From positions 1 through 64,000 of the forward strand of contig JAHBXX010000020.1 in NCBI GenBank assembly GCA_019636245.1: a stretch of 64,000 bases of DNA, in the 5' to 3' direction. Position 1 is the first letter of the stretch, and each line of letters opens with the position of its first letter. The notes under the pieces were generated by a model. It searched no databases and was not told where the DNA came from. It saw only the letters and a list, made by a program, of their open reading frames with translations. Below are positions 8,691 through 17,029 of the stretch, piece after piece. Source of the stretch: Planctomycetota bacterium (GTDB lineage Bacteria; Planctomycetota; UBA1135; UBA2386). Both the position numbers and the translations under genes were made by a program.

Positions 8691-9952
8691 GGCGCGCAGA
8701 GCGCCCGCACCGTCGCCGCCAGCAGCACGACGGTGCACCAGGTGACGTTGCCGGCCGCGTTCAGGCGGTTGGCCAGGGCCCGACCCAGCAGGTCGCGGCC
8801 CGACAGGGGCCCGAGCAGGATCGCCAGCGCGAGCATGGCCAGGAGCCAGGGATCCCGGCGGCCGCGCAGCAGGCGATCGGCCAGGAACGCGGCCGGCAGC
8901 AGCCACACGCAGAAGTGCGACTTGCTGCTCTGCGGCGACAGCAGCACCATGCCGCAGGCGATCGCGGCGACCTCGCCCAGGCCGACGCTGCGCTGCACGG
9001 CCGATGGCTCCGCGGCGGCACGCACCGCGCGCGCCGCGCCGAGCACGCCGACGGCGATCAGCGCGAGCACGACCAGCTGGGCGCCCAGCGTGACGGCCTT
9101 GCACGCGCCGGCCGACAGGTCGAGCAGGGCGATGTGCTCGTCGACGAACGAGCCGGGTGCCTGCGGCACCGTCACCAGCCGCGTCACGGTGCCCGACAAG
9201 CTCTGGTTCAGCCAGCTGTGCGGGTGCCAGGCGCCGGCGGCGCTGGCCGTACCGCCGACCTGGAGCCCGCGCAGGTTCACGTCGTACCAGGCGGCCACCC
9301 AGCTGCGGCCGTCGTCGCGAGGGAACCACCAGTCCGGCAGCAGCGTGGCGCCAGCCGCCAGCGCCACCAGGGCCAGCGCGGCCGGCAGGCGCCGGCGCAG
9401 TCCGAACAGGCCGAGGAACAGCAGCGGCGTCGCCTTGAACGCCGCTCCCAGGCCAGCCCAGGCGCCGGCCGACGTGCGGCCGCGGCACCAGGCCGCCGCC
9501 ACCAGCACCACGCAGCCGAGCAGCAGCAGGTCGTGGCTCTGGTTGGTGAACACCGACAGCACGTGGTGACCGCCGACCAGCAGCGTCAGCGCCCAGAACC
9601 AGACCAGCCGCGGCCGTCCAGGATCCGGCGCCTCGCGGCGGGCGTGGGCGTGCAACCAGCGCACGATCAGCAGCAGCACGACGAAGTTGAGGCAGAACCA
9701 GGCCGCCGGCTGCGCCGCGGCCGGCAGCCAGGCGAACGCGACGAACGGCACCGCCGCGAACGGCGGGTAGGTGAACGGCTTGTCGTCGGTGCCGCGGCGG
9801 TAGATCTCCGCGCCAGCGGCCATGCGTTCGCCGCCCAGCACGTAGACGGGCAGTTCGCGGTCGGCGTTGCGGGCGCGCTGGCCGAACCACCAACCGCCGG
9901 CGACCATCACGGCCAGCAGCACCACCAGCGTCCACACCCGCGACGAGCGCAC
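8639..9952 (-). CDS. Glycosyltransferase family 87 (DUF2029, polyprenol-phosphate mannose-type)
   Basis: About 437 residues, with a signal-anchor segment and some ten further hydrophobic helices. VYVLGGERMAAGAEIYRRGTDDKPFTYPPFAAVPF is the GT87 first-loop signature (an acidic residue followed by the YPP motif). GAAFKATPLLFLGLFGLRRR and LNQSLSGTVTRL are also typical. Relatives transfer mannose or arabinose from polyprenyl phosphate to phosphatidylinositol mannosides or other glycolipids. That fits the neighbouring phosphoribosyltransferase-like and inositol-phosphate synthase genes. The GTG at 9952 gives a compact signal anchor. The TAG stop lies inside the 3' end of the convergent UbiA gene. 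Confidence 0.82.
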   Translation of the reverse strand: MRSSRVWTLVVLLAVMVAGGWWFGQRARNADRELPVYVLGGERMAAGAEIYRRGTDDKPFTYPPFAAVPFVAFAWLPAAAQPAAWFCLNFVVLLLIVRWLHAHARREAPDPGRPRLVWFWALTLLVGGHHVLSVFTNQSHDLLLLGCVVLVAAAWCRGRTSAGAWAGLGAAFKATPLLFLGLFGLRRRLPAALALVALAAGATLLPDWWFPRDDGRSWVAAWYDVNLRGLQVGGTASAAGAWHPHSWLNQSLSGTVTRLVTVPQAPGSFVDEHIALLDLSAGACKAVTLGAQLVVLALIAVGVLGAARAVRAAAEPSAVQRSVGLGEVAAIACGMVLLSPQSSKSHFCVWLLPAAFLADRLLRGRRDPWLLAMLALAILLGPLSGRDLLGRALANRLNAAGNVTWCTVVLLAATVRALCAPQPAPSGARSSTTTTPA

Positions 9953-10057
9953 GCGGGGGTTATGGCCGCCGCCCCCCCGCCGGCGCAACGATGCGGCGCA
10001 AGGTCCGGCGAACCATCGGCGGCGGCGGCTCGTTGCGCTATCCTCCTCCGCCCTGCT

Positions 10058-11293
10058 TTGGCCCGACCCGCACGCAAGCCCCCGTCCCAGCGCCTCGGTG
10101 TCTGGATCTTCGGCGCCTACGGCGGCCTCGCCACGACGCTGGTCGTCGGCGCGCGGGCCATCGCCCGCGGCCTCTGCGACGCCCGCGGCATGATGACCGA
10201 GACCGCGGCGGCGCGGGGCGTGCCGCTGCAACCGCTCGACGGCCTGGTGTTCGGCGGCCACGAGATCCGCGCCGGCGACTACCTGTCCCAGGCGGCCGAG
10301 ATCCAGGAGCGCACCGGCTCCCTGCCGCCGGCGCTGCTGCGGGCCCTGCGGCGCGACCTCGCGGCCGCCAGCCGCAACGTGGTCGCCGGCGTCGCCCCGA
10401 ATGCCGGCAAGGCGATCGGTGCGCTGCAGCCGAAGACGCGATCCCGGGCGCCGCGCCTGCGCGCCCAGGTCGAACGCGTGCAGGGCGACCTGCAGGCGTT
10501 CGCGCGGCGCCACCGCCTGGATCGCGTCGTCTGCGTCAACCTGACGTCGACCGAACCGCCGCTGCGCCTGCAGGCGGCGCACCAGACCCTGGCGGCGTTC
10601 GACCGCGCCCTCGACCGCGACGACGTGCGCGCCGTCCGGCCCGCGGCGGTCTATGCCTATGCGGCTGCCAGCCTCGGCCTGCCGCTGATCCACTTCACGC
10701 CGAGCAACAGCGCGTTCCTGCCGGCCATTCGCGAGCTGTTCGCGGCCACCGGCGCGCCCTACATGGGCTGCGACGGCAAGACCGGCGAGACGCTGGTGAA
10801 GTCGGCGCTGGCGCCGATGTTCAAGTACCGCGACCTGCGGGTGCTCACCTGGCAGGGCTACAACATCCTCGGCGACCGCGACGGCCGGGTGCTCGCCGAG
10901 CGCGCCAACAAGCAGGCGAAGGTGAGCAGCAAGGATGCCCTGCTGCCGTCGATCCTCGGCTATCCGCTGCACACGCACGTCGGCATCGACTACGTGCCGT
11001 CGCTGCACGACCTCAAGACCGCCTGGGACTTCGTGCACTTCGAGGGTTTCCTCGGCTTCAAGATGGCGCTGCAGTTCATCTGGCAGGGCTGCGACTCGAT
11101 CCTGGCGGCGCCGCTGGTCCTGGACATGGTGCGGCTCGCCGACCTCGCCGCGCGCCGCGGCGAATCCGGGCCGATGCACCACCTGGCCTGCTTCTTCAAG
11201 CAGCCGCTGGACGCGACCGAGCACGACCTGCACCGGCAGTGGCACGCGCTGGTCGACTACCTCGATCGGGTGCGCCGCGAGGCCGCCCGCTGA
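10058..11293 (+). CDS. ino1: Inositol-3-phosphate synthase (myo-inositol-1-phosphate synthase)
   Basis: The product has the NAD-binding start LGVWIFGAYGGLATTLVVGA. It carries the synthase landmarks LTSTEPP, IHFTPSNSAFLPA, YMGCDGKTGETLVKSALAPMFK, LTWQGYNILGDRDG, SSKDALLPSILGY and HVGIDYVPSLHDLKTAWDFVHFEGFLG. It converts glucose-6-phosphate to inositol-3-phosphate. The start is uncertain. No ATG or GTG lies near the fold start, so I used the TTG at 10058. An ATG at 9962 would add 32 residues but would leave only 9 bases between two divergent start codons. Inositol phosphate here could serve a phosphatidylinositol-type lipid or an osmolyte. It is followed after 12 bases by an asparagine-synthetase homologue on the same strand. 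Confidence 0.87.
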   Translation: MARPARKPPSQRLGVWIFGAYGGLATTLVVGARAIARGLCDARGMMTETAAARGVPLQPLDGLVFGGHEIRAGDYLSQAAEIQERTGSLPPALLRALRRDLAAASRNVVAGVAPNAGKAIGALQPKTRSRAPRLRAQVERVQGDLQAFARRHRLDRVVCVNLTSTEPPLRLQAAHQTLAAFDRALDRDDVRAVRPAAVYAYAAASLGLPLIHFTPSNSAFLPAIRELFAATGAPYMGCDGKTGETLVKSALAPMFKYRDLRVLTWQGYNILGDRDGRVLAERANKQAKVSSKDALLPSILGYPLHTHVGIDYVPSLHDLKTAWDFVHFEGFLGFKMALQFIWQGCDSILAAPLVLDMVRLADLAARRGESGPMHHLACFFKQPLDATEHDLHRQWHALVDYLDRVRREAAR

Positions 11294-11305
11294 CCCGCCG
11301 ACGGC

Positions 11306-13162
11306 ATGTGCGGCATCGTCGGCGCCCGGCACGACTGGCTGCGGCAGCGCGGCCTCGACCCCGAGGCGGCAATGCACGCCGCGGTGCGGGCGCTCGCCTG
11401 GCGCGGGCCTGACGGCCTGGGCGTGGTCCGCGCCGGCGAGTGGTGGCTCGGCTGTGCCAGGCTGGCGATCGGCCCGCGGCGAAGCCGGCAACCGGTGGTG
11501 CGCCGAGCCGGCCGGTTCGCCGGCGTGCTCAACGGCGCCGTCACCAATGCCCGCGAGTCGTGGTCGCGCCTGCGGCCGGCGCTGGCCCGCCGCGCCCAGC
11601 CGCCGAACGACGCCTGGCTGCCGCTGGTGGCCGTCGAACGCGGTGACGTCTTGGCGCTGCGGCAGCTCGCCGGACACCATGCCTATGCGATCGTCGACGT
11701 CGAGTCCGGCGAACTCGTGTTCGGGCAGGACCGCCACGGCGAGAAGCCGTTCTACTGCCTGCACGGGCGCGCGGCGGGCGGCCGGTTGCTGCACGCGTTC
11801 GCGTCGACGCCATCGGCGCTCGAGGCGCTCGGCATGCCGGCCATCCCGACGCCGCGCCGCCTCGGCGACTGGTTCCGCTTCGGCTTCGCCGATCCGCTGC
11901 CGCATCGCTTCGATGCCCGCCTGTGCCTCGCCGCCGTGCCCGCGCGCGGCGAACCGCTGGTCGCCGCCGTCGCCGGGGGTCGCTGGTGGCGACCATGGCC
12001 GGGAACCAAGGCGCCACCCGCCGACGCGCCGGCGCGGCGCCATGCCGTCGCCGACCTGCGCCCTCGGGCGATCGAGACCCTCGCGCGCTGCACCGACACC
12101 ACCGCCGCCGCCGCCTTGTCGCTGTCGGGCGGCGTCGACAGCAGCTGCCTCGCGGCCGGGCTGCGCGCGCTCGGCCGCGCGCTGCCGGCCTACCAGTTCC
12201 ACGCCCACGGCACCTCGCCGGCGGAACGCGAGGTCGCGCGCCAGGTGGCGGCCCATTGCCAGCTGCCGTTCCGGCCGGTCGACGGCGGCCCCGACCTCCT
12301 GGCGGCACTGCCGCCGTTGACGGCGATGGCCGGCCTGCCGCTCGGCGACCCGTCGGTGCTGGCCGTACACGCCGTCGCCACGGCAGCCGCCGCCGATGGC
12401 ATCCGCGTGCTGCTCGGCGGCGAGGGCGCCGACGAGCGGTTCCTCGGCTACCGCCGCTACCGCGCCCTGGCATGGATGCCGCACCTGCCCTGGCTGCGCC
12501 GTCTGCAACCCCGCTGGTCGATGCGCTACCTCGCCCGGTGGTGGCGCGCGGTGGTGGCGGACGATCCCGCCGCCGCCCTGCTCGCGGTCACGCCGCCGGC
12601 CTTCGGCGCCGAGGTGCTCGCCGCCAGCCTCGGCCGACGACGCTGCTGGCGCGACGACGCCCCCCCGGCCGCCGACACGCCCGCGGACCGCGTGCTCGCC
12701 GCCCGCGACCGGGACCTCGACGGCTACCTGCGCTGCGACCTGCTGCCCAAGGTGGACGTCGCCACCATGGCTGCCGGCATCGAGGCGCGCTGCCCCTGGC
12801 TCGACGGCGCGTTCGCGGATTGCGGCGGCAGCCGGCGTGAGCTCGGCAAGGTCACCCTGCGCCGCGCCTTCGCCGGGGATCTGCCGGCCACCGTCTTCCG
12901 CCAGCCCAAGCGCGGCTTCGCCCTGCCGCTCGACCGATGGTTCCGCGGCGGTTCTCCCTGGCTCGACGTCCTGGCCGAGCCACGCTCACGCCATCGCCCC
13001 CACCTGCGTCCCGGCGGGCTGCAGACCGCCATCGACCGGCATCGCTCCGGCCGCAGCAACCTCGGCCACGGCCTCTACCTGCTGCTGGCCTGCGAGGTCT
13101 TCCTGCGCTGGCGCGAGCAGGAATCCGCAGCGCCGGGGACCAAACCGCGCCCCGGTGCGTAG
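11306..13162 (+). CDS. asnB: Asparagine synthase (glutamine-hydrolysing) family protein
   Basis: A 618-residue two-domain protein. The N-terminal Ntn glutaminase domain starts MCGIVGA, with nucleophile Cys2 and RGPDGLG near residue 33. The C-terminal ATP-pyrophosphatase domain carries SLSGGVDSSCLA (about residue 272), LLGGEGADERFLGYRRY (about 371), KVDVATMAAGIEARCPWLD and KRGFALPLDRWFRG. The glutaminase region is divergent after the first 40 residues. Many homologues with this layout sit in polysaccharide or glycolipid loci and amidate a carboxylated sugar rather than aspartate. The inositol-phosphate synthase and GT87 context makes that a possibility. It is cotranscribed with the synthase gene (12-base gap). 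Confidence 0.82.
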   Translation: MCGIVGARHDWLRQRGLDPEAAMHAAVRALAWRGPDGLGVVRAGEWWLGCARLAIGPRRSRQPVVRRAGRFAGVLNGAVTNARESWSRLRPALARRAQPPNDAWLPLVAVERGDVLALRQLAGHHAYAIVDVESGELVFGQDRHGEKPFYCLHGRAAGGRLLHAFASTPSALEALGMPAIPTPRRLGDWFRFGFADPLPHRFDARLCLAAVPARGEPLVAAVAGGRWWRPWPGTKAPPADAPARRHAVADLRPRAIETLARCTDTTAAAALSLSGGVDSSCLAAGLRALGRALPAYQFHAHGTSPAEREVARQVAAHCQLPFRPVDGGPDLLAALPPLTAMAGLPLGDPSVLAVHAVATAAAADGIRVLLGGEGADERFLGYRRYRALAWMPHLPWLRRLQPRWSMRYLARWWRAVVADDPAAALLAVTPPAFGAEVLAASLGRRRCWRDDAPPAADTPADRVLAARDRDLDGYLRCDLLPKVDVATMAAGIEARCPWLDGAFADCGGSRRELGKVTLRRAFAGDLPATVFRQPKRGFALPLDRWFRGGSPWLDVLAEPRSRHRPHLRPGGLQTAIDRHRSGRSNLGHGLYLLLACEVFLRWREQESAAPGTKPRPGA

Positions 13163-13206
13163 AGTGCCCGCCCCTGGTTCCCACCAGACCATCCAAGGAC
13201 CCCACG

Positions 13207-13740
13207 ATGATGACCAAGTTCCTGTCGTTCGCTCTCGCCGCCGCACTCTGCGCGCCGGCCTTCGCCCAGAAGATGGGCAGCACCAACGCCGATGCCCCCA
13301 CCGTCAAGCAGACGGTCGTCGCGGGCGAGGCGAAGATCTCGCTCGACTACACGTCGATCACCTGGGCCTCGGGCAAGACCATGGCCCGCATCATGGACAA
13401 GGAGGGCGGCGCCCGCATGCGGACCCGCCTCAACGACTCGGCCACCGACGCGCCGCTCGGCACCCTGAGCACCTCGGTCGACCTGATGTGCGGCGACCTG
13501 CACATCCCGGCCGGGGAGTACAAGCTCTTCTTCACGATCACCGACGAACTCGCCTGGCAGCTCAACTTCCAGGGCAAGGACAAGACGCACACGATGAAGC
13601 TGCCGCTGAGCGACTCGGAGCACGAGAGCAAGCGCCTGATGATGTGCCTGTACGCCGGCGAGGAAGCAGGTGCCGGCGTCTACGTCGCGTTCGGCAAGCA
13701 CTCGGGCATGCTGGACCTGAAGCCGCACGCCAAGAAGTGA
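13207..13740 (+). CDS. Secreted DUF2911 domain protein
   Basis: A 177-residue protein with a clear signal peptide (KFLSFALAAALCAPAFA, cleavage after AFA) and one small beta-rich domain. The DUF2911 pattern is visible in VTYTSITWASGKTM-like, LSTSVDLMCGDLHIPAGEYKLFFTITD and AWQLNFQGKD. The family is common in Planctomycetota and Bacteroidota and has no established function. It starts at the first of two tandem ATGs (13207 and 13210). A 44-base gap follows the asparagine-synthetase gene. A convergent lipoprotein gene ends 15 bases after its stop. Confidence 0.78.
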   Translation: MMTKFLSFALAAALCAPAFAQKMGSTNADAPTVKQTVVAGEAKISLDYTSITWASGKTMARIMDKEGGARMRTRLNDSATDAPLGTLSTSVDLMCGDLHIPAGEYKLFFTITDELAWQLNFQGKDKTHTMKLPLSDSEHESKRLMMCLYAGEEAGAGVYVAFGKHSGMLDLKPHAKK

Positions 13741-13755
13741 CACCCCGCCGCCGGC

Positions 13756-14586
13756 TCAGCGGGCCGGCGGCAGCAGGCGTTCGAGCAGGTCTCCGTTCAG
13801 CCGCGGCTCGTCCTCGGGGAACATCTGCCGCAGCCGGCGCTCCTCGGCGGTCGCGTCGCGCCAGCGCCGCAGCAGCTCCTCCGCCGCCGGGCGACGGTCG
13901 AGCGCGCACGCGAGCGCGAACGCGTCCACGAGCAGCGCGGCATCCTCGGGCCGATCGGCGAGCAGACGCCGATGGGCTTCGAGCGCCCCCTCGGCGTCCG
14001 TGCGCGGCAGCGGCACGCCGCGCGCCACCGGCACGACCGGCCGCTCGGCGAGCGCCGGCAGCCCGAAGTTCTCGCCCTCCGGCATGTGCGCCCGGACGAT
14101 CGCCAGCACCTCGGCCATGGCCCCGTGCACGCGACCACGCACGGTGATCAGGTGGTTGCGACCGAATGCCTGCCAGAGCACGACGAGGCTCGGACCCTCC
14201 ACCGCGCTGCGCTCGCCCTGGATGGGATCGAGTTCCCGGATGCCGCAGCGGTCGATGCGTCTGGCCAGGGCGCGGATGCACGTCGGCACCAGTCGGTAGA
14301 CCGACAGGCGCTCGAACACCGGCAGCGCCGTGCCGGTCTCCGCGTCGACGACGGCGCGCGACGCCGTGCCGTAGGCCACCAGGCCGTCGGCGAAGGCGCG
14401 GAAGCGGCGGGCGACGAACGCAGCGCCGTCGTCGACGTGGACCTCCTCGATCGCCAGTTCGAAGTCGGCCGGCGGCCAGATCGTGTCGGCGCGGCCGCTC
14501 CCGCTGCAGCCGACGCCGAGCATCAGCGCGCAGACGGCGAGCGTCCCATTCCAGCTTTGCCCGGAACGTTGGTGAGCAGCTCGCAC
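13756..14586 (-). CDS. Putative lipoprotein of unknown function
   Basis: The 276-residue product has an N-terminal hydrophobic stretch ending in a lipobox-like LGVGC (Cys about residue 27), so it is probably exported and lipid-anchored. The middle part has alternating beta-strand-like segments. The last 90 residues are helical with repeated short helices (EAHRRLLADRPEDAALLVDAFALACALDRR), which resembles a tetratricopeptide hairpin. I do not recognise a family. It is divergent from the XRE-type regulator: their starts are 23 bases apart and may share a promoter region. Confidence 0.65.
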   Translation of the reverse strand: MRAAHQRSGQSWNGTLAVCALMLGVGCSGSGRADTIWPPADFELAIEEVHVDDGAAFVARRFRAFADGLVAYGTASRAVVDAETGTALPVFERLSVYRLVPTCIRALARRIDRCGIRELDPIQGERSAVEGPSLVVLWQAFGRNHLITVRGRVHGAMAEVLAIVRAHMPEGENFGLPALAERPVVPVARGVPLPRTDAEGALEAHRRLLADRPEDAALLVDAFALACALDRRPAAEELLRRWRDATAEERRLRQMFPEDEPRLNGDLLERLLPPAR

Positions 14587-14609
14587 GCGACCGATATCCT
14601 AGTGCTCCC

Positions 14610-15059
14610 ATGGTCCTCATCCACGAGAAGATCTCTGCTCTGCTCGAGCAGCGGCGGCTCAAGAAGAGAGATCTGGCCAAGGCCCTGGGGGTTTCGCCGC
14701 AGACAGCGACCGACATCTGCAAGGGTCGCTCGGCGATCACGCTGCCGCACCTGCGCAACCTCGTGGCGTTCTTCGAACTGCGCGCCGAGTTCTGGCTCGA
14801 CGACGACCGGCTCACACCCGAGACGATCGACCACGCGGCGAGCCGCCGGACCGTCGATGCCCTGGCCCGCGCCGGGTTCCTCGAACTCGACGAGCCCGCG
14901 CACCTGCTGGCGCACCTGCGCCGCTTCGTGCAGAACCACCGCGAGGCGTTCCTGCGCGCCTGCCCCGACCTGAGTCCGGCGGAGCGGCGCTTCCTGGGGC
15001 TGCCGGAAGTCGCCCGCGGCCCGATTGGCCAGACCGCCGGCGGCGGCCCCGCCGGCTGA
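14610..15059 (+). CDS. Helix-turn-helix XRE-family protein
   Basis: A 149-residue protein. Residues about 5-58 form a lambda-repressor-like helix-turn-helix (ISALLEQRRLKKRDLAKALGVSPQTATDICKGRSAITLPHLRNLVAFF). The rest (LDDDRLTPETIDHAAS and a helical C-terminus) is unassigned. The DNA-binding part resembles HigA-type and other short XRE regulators, but no toxin partner lies beside it. It may control the divergent lipoprotein gene 23 bases away. The start is the ATG at 14610; an earlier in-frame start is not needed to complete the domain. Confidence 0.75.
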   Translation: MVLIHEKISALLEQRRLKKRDLAKALGVSPQTATDICKGRSAITLPHLRNLVAFFELRAEFWLDDDRLTPETIDHAASRRTVDALARAGFLELDEPAHLLAHLRRFVQNHREAFLRACPDLSPAERRFLGLPEVARGPIGQTAGGGPAG

Positions 15060-15170
15060 CGCTTCGCGGGCGCGGCTGGATGACGTCGGCATGACGATGG
15101 CGGTTGCGTCCCGCCGCGGGCTCTGCGCATCGTCGTTGCCCGCCAACATCGGCGCGGCCAGGATGCGCGG

Positions 15171-16292
<1,122 letters not shown>

Positions 16293-16373
16293 CGCGGCGC
16301 CGGCGGAGCGCCGCGACCCGCAGTTTCTCGCCGCCTTTGCAACGGGTTCACGGCGCCGGCCGATGCTGCGCCC

Positions 16374-16646
16374 ATGGACCACGAGGCATACGACACGGCG
16401 GCGTGCGCGGCCTGGGATCTCGCCGCGCGCCTCGCCGCCGAACTGACGCTGGCGAACGCCAGGCTGGAGGCTGCCGAACAGCGGTTCCGCGCCGCATCGG
16501 CGGCCGCGATCTCGTCCCGCGGCGCGATCCCGTTCTCGATCCGCAAGCAGCGCATCGAGTGCCAGCGGGACGTCGCCCTGCTGCAACGCGTGCTCGCCGG
16601 CATGCCGGCCGAAGAGGGGGGCGACAGCCATGCTGCGAGCGCTTGA
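16374..16646 (+). CDS. Small helical protein of unknown function (first of a coupled pair)
   Basis: A 90-residue, Ala-rich protein predicted to be almost wholly helical. A long heptad-like stretch (AARLAAELTLANARLEAAEQRFRAASAAA) suggests a coiled coil. No signal peptide or known motif is seen. Its last 17 bases overlap the next small gene in another frame. That overlap and the shared helical character suggest two proteins made together and perhaps pairing. Family not recognised. Confidence 0.55.
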   Translation: MDHEAYDTAACAAWDLAARLAAELTLANARLEAAEQRFRAASAAAISSRGAIPFSIRKQRIECQRDVALLQRVLAGMPAEEGGDSHAASA

Positions 16647-16959
16647 ACGCGATCCGCACACCACCCGGCTGAACGACCTCCTGCGGCGTTTCCGGGCCCA
16701 GGAACTGTCGATGGCCGAGGCCCTGCACGACTTGCAGACCGAGCTGGAGGGCACCCAGCGCGAGGCGATCTTCCGGCGCGGCGACGGCGCCGCCGCGGTC
16801 GAACGGCTGCTCCGCCGCTGCAGCGAGCTGCAGGGCGAGTGCGACCTGCTCGCCACCGAGCTGGTGCACGTGCGCCTCGCCATCGCCGGCACCGGCGAGG
16901 AGTTGGCCGAGCACCACGAGCGCCGCGTCCAGGGCCTCGGCCTGCGCGCGCCCGCCTGA
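16630..16959 (+). CDS. Small helical protein of unknown function (second of a coupled pair)
   Basis: A 109-residue charged protein, largely helical, with coiled-coil-like runs (LRALERDPHTTRLNDLLRRFRAQELSMAEALHDLQ and VERLLRRCSELQGECDLLATELVHVRLAIAG). Two Cys are present (CSELQGEC). It overlaps the previous small gene by 17 bases. The 70 bases after it hold the promoter of the sulfur operon, so it does not belong to that operon. Function unknown. Confidence 0.55.
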   Translation: MLRALERDPHTTRLNDLLRRFRAQELSMAEALHDLQTELEGTQREAIFRRGDGAAAVERLLRRCSELQGECDLLATELVHVRLAIAGTGEELAEHHERRVQGLGLRAPA

Positions 16960-16993
16960 CGCCCTGCGGTCCGCCCGCCGAGGGGGTGCACCC

Positions 16994-17029
16994 TTGTCTT
17001 CTCTACTGCTCAACTCTATAGTTGAGCAT
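16994..17029 (+). promoter_or_regulatory. Promoter with ArsR-type operator palindrome for the sulfane-sulfur operon
   Basis: A TTGTCT (-35) at 16994-16999 and a TATAGT (-10) at 17017-17022 are separated by exactly 17 bases. Over the -10 lies an inverted repeat with 8-bp arms, TGCTCAAC (17007-17014) and GTTGAGCA (17021-17028), around a 6-base centre. This form is usual for ArsR/SmtB-family operators, and an ArsR gene closes the operon. Transcription from this promoter would begin at about 17029-17030, at the ATG itself, so the mRNA would be leaderless. Confidence 0.72.

Noticed and set aside
9962..10057. ATG at 9962 as start of the inositol-phosphate synthase
   Set aside because: It would add 32 unconserved residues and leave only 9 bases between divergent starts. 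The TTG at 10058 is preferred, though not certain.
9953..12508. Upper part of a very long minus-strand open frame opposite the inositol synthase and AsnB genes
   Set aside because: Only the part below 9952 has protein character (GT87). The rest mirrors the plus-strand genes with clear family motifs.
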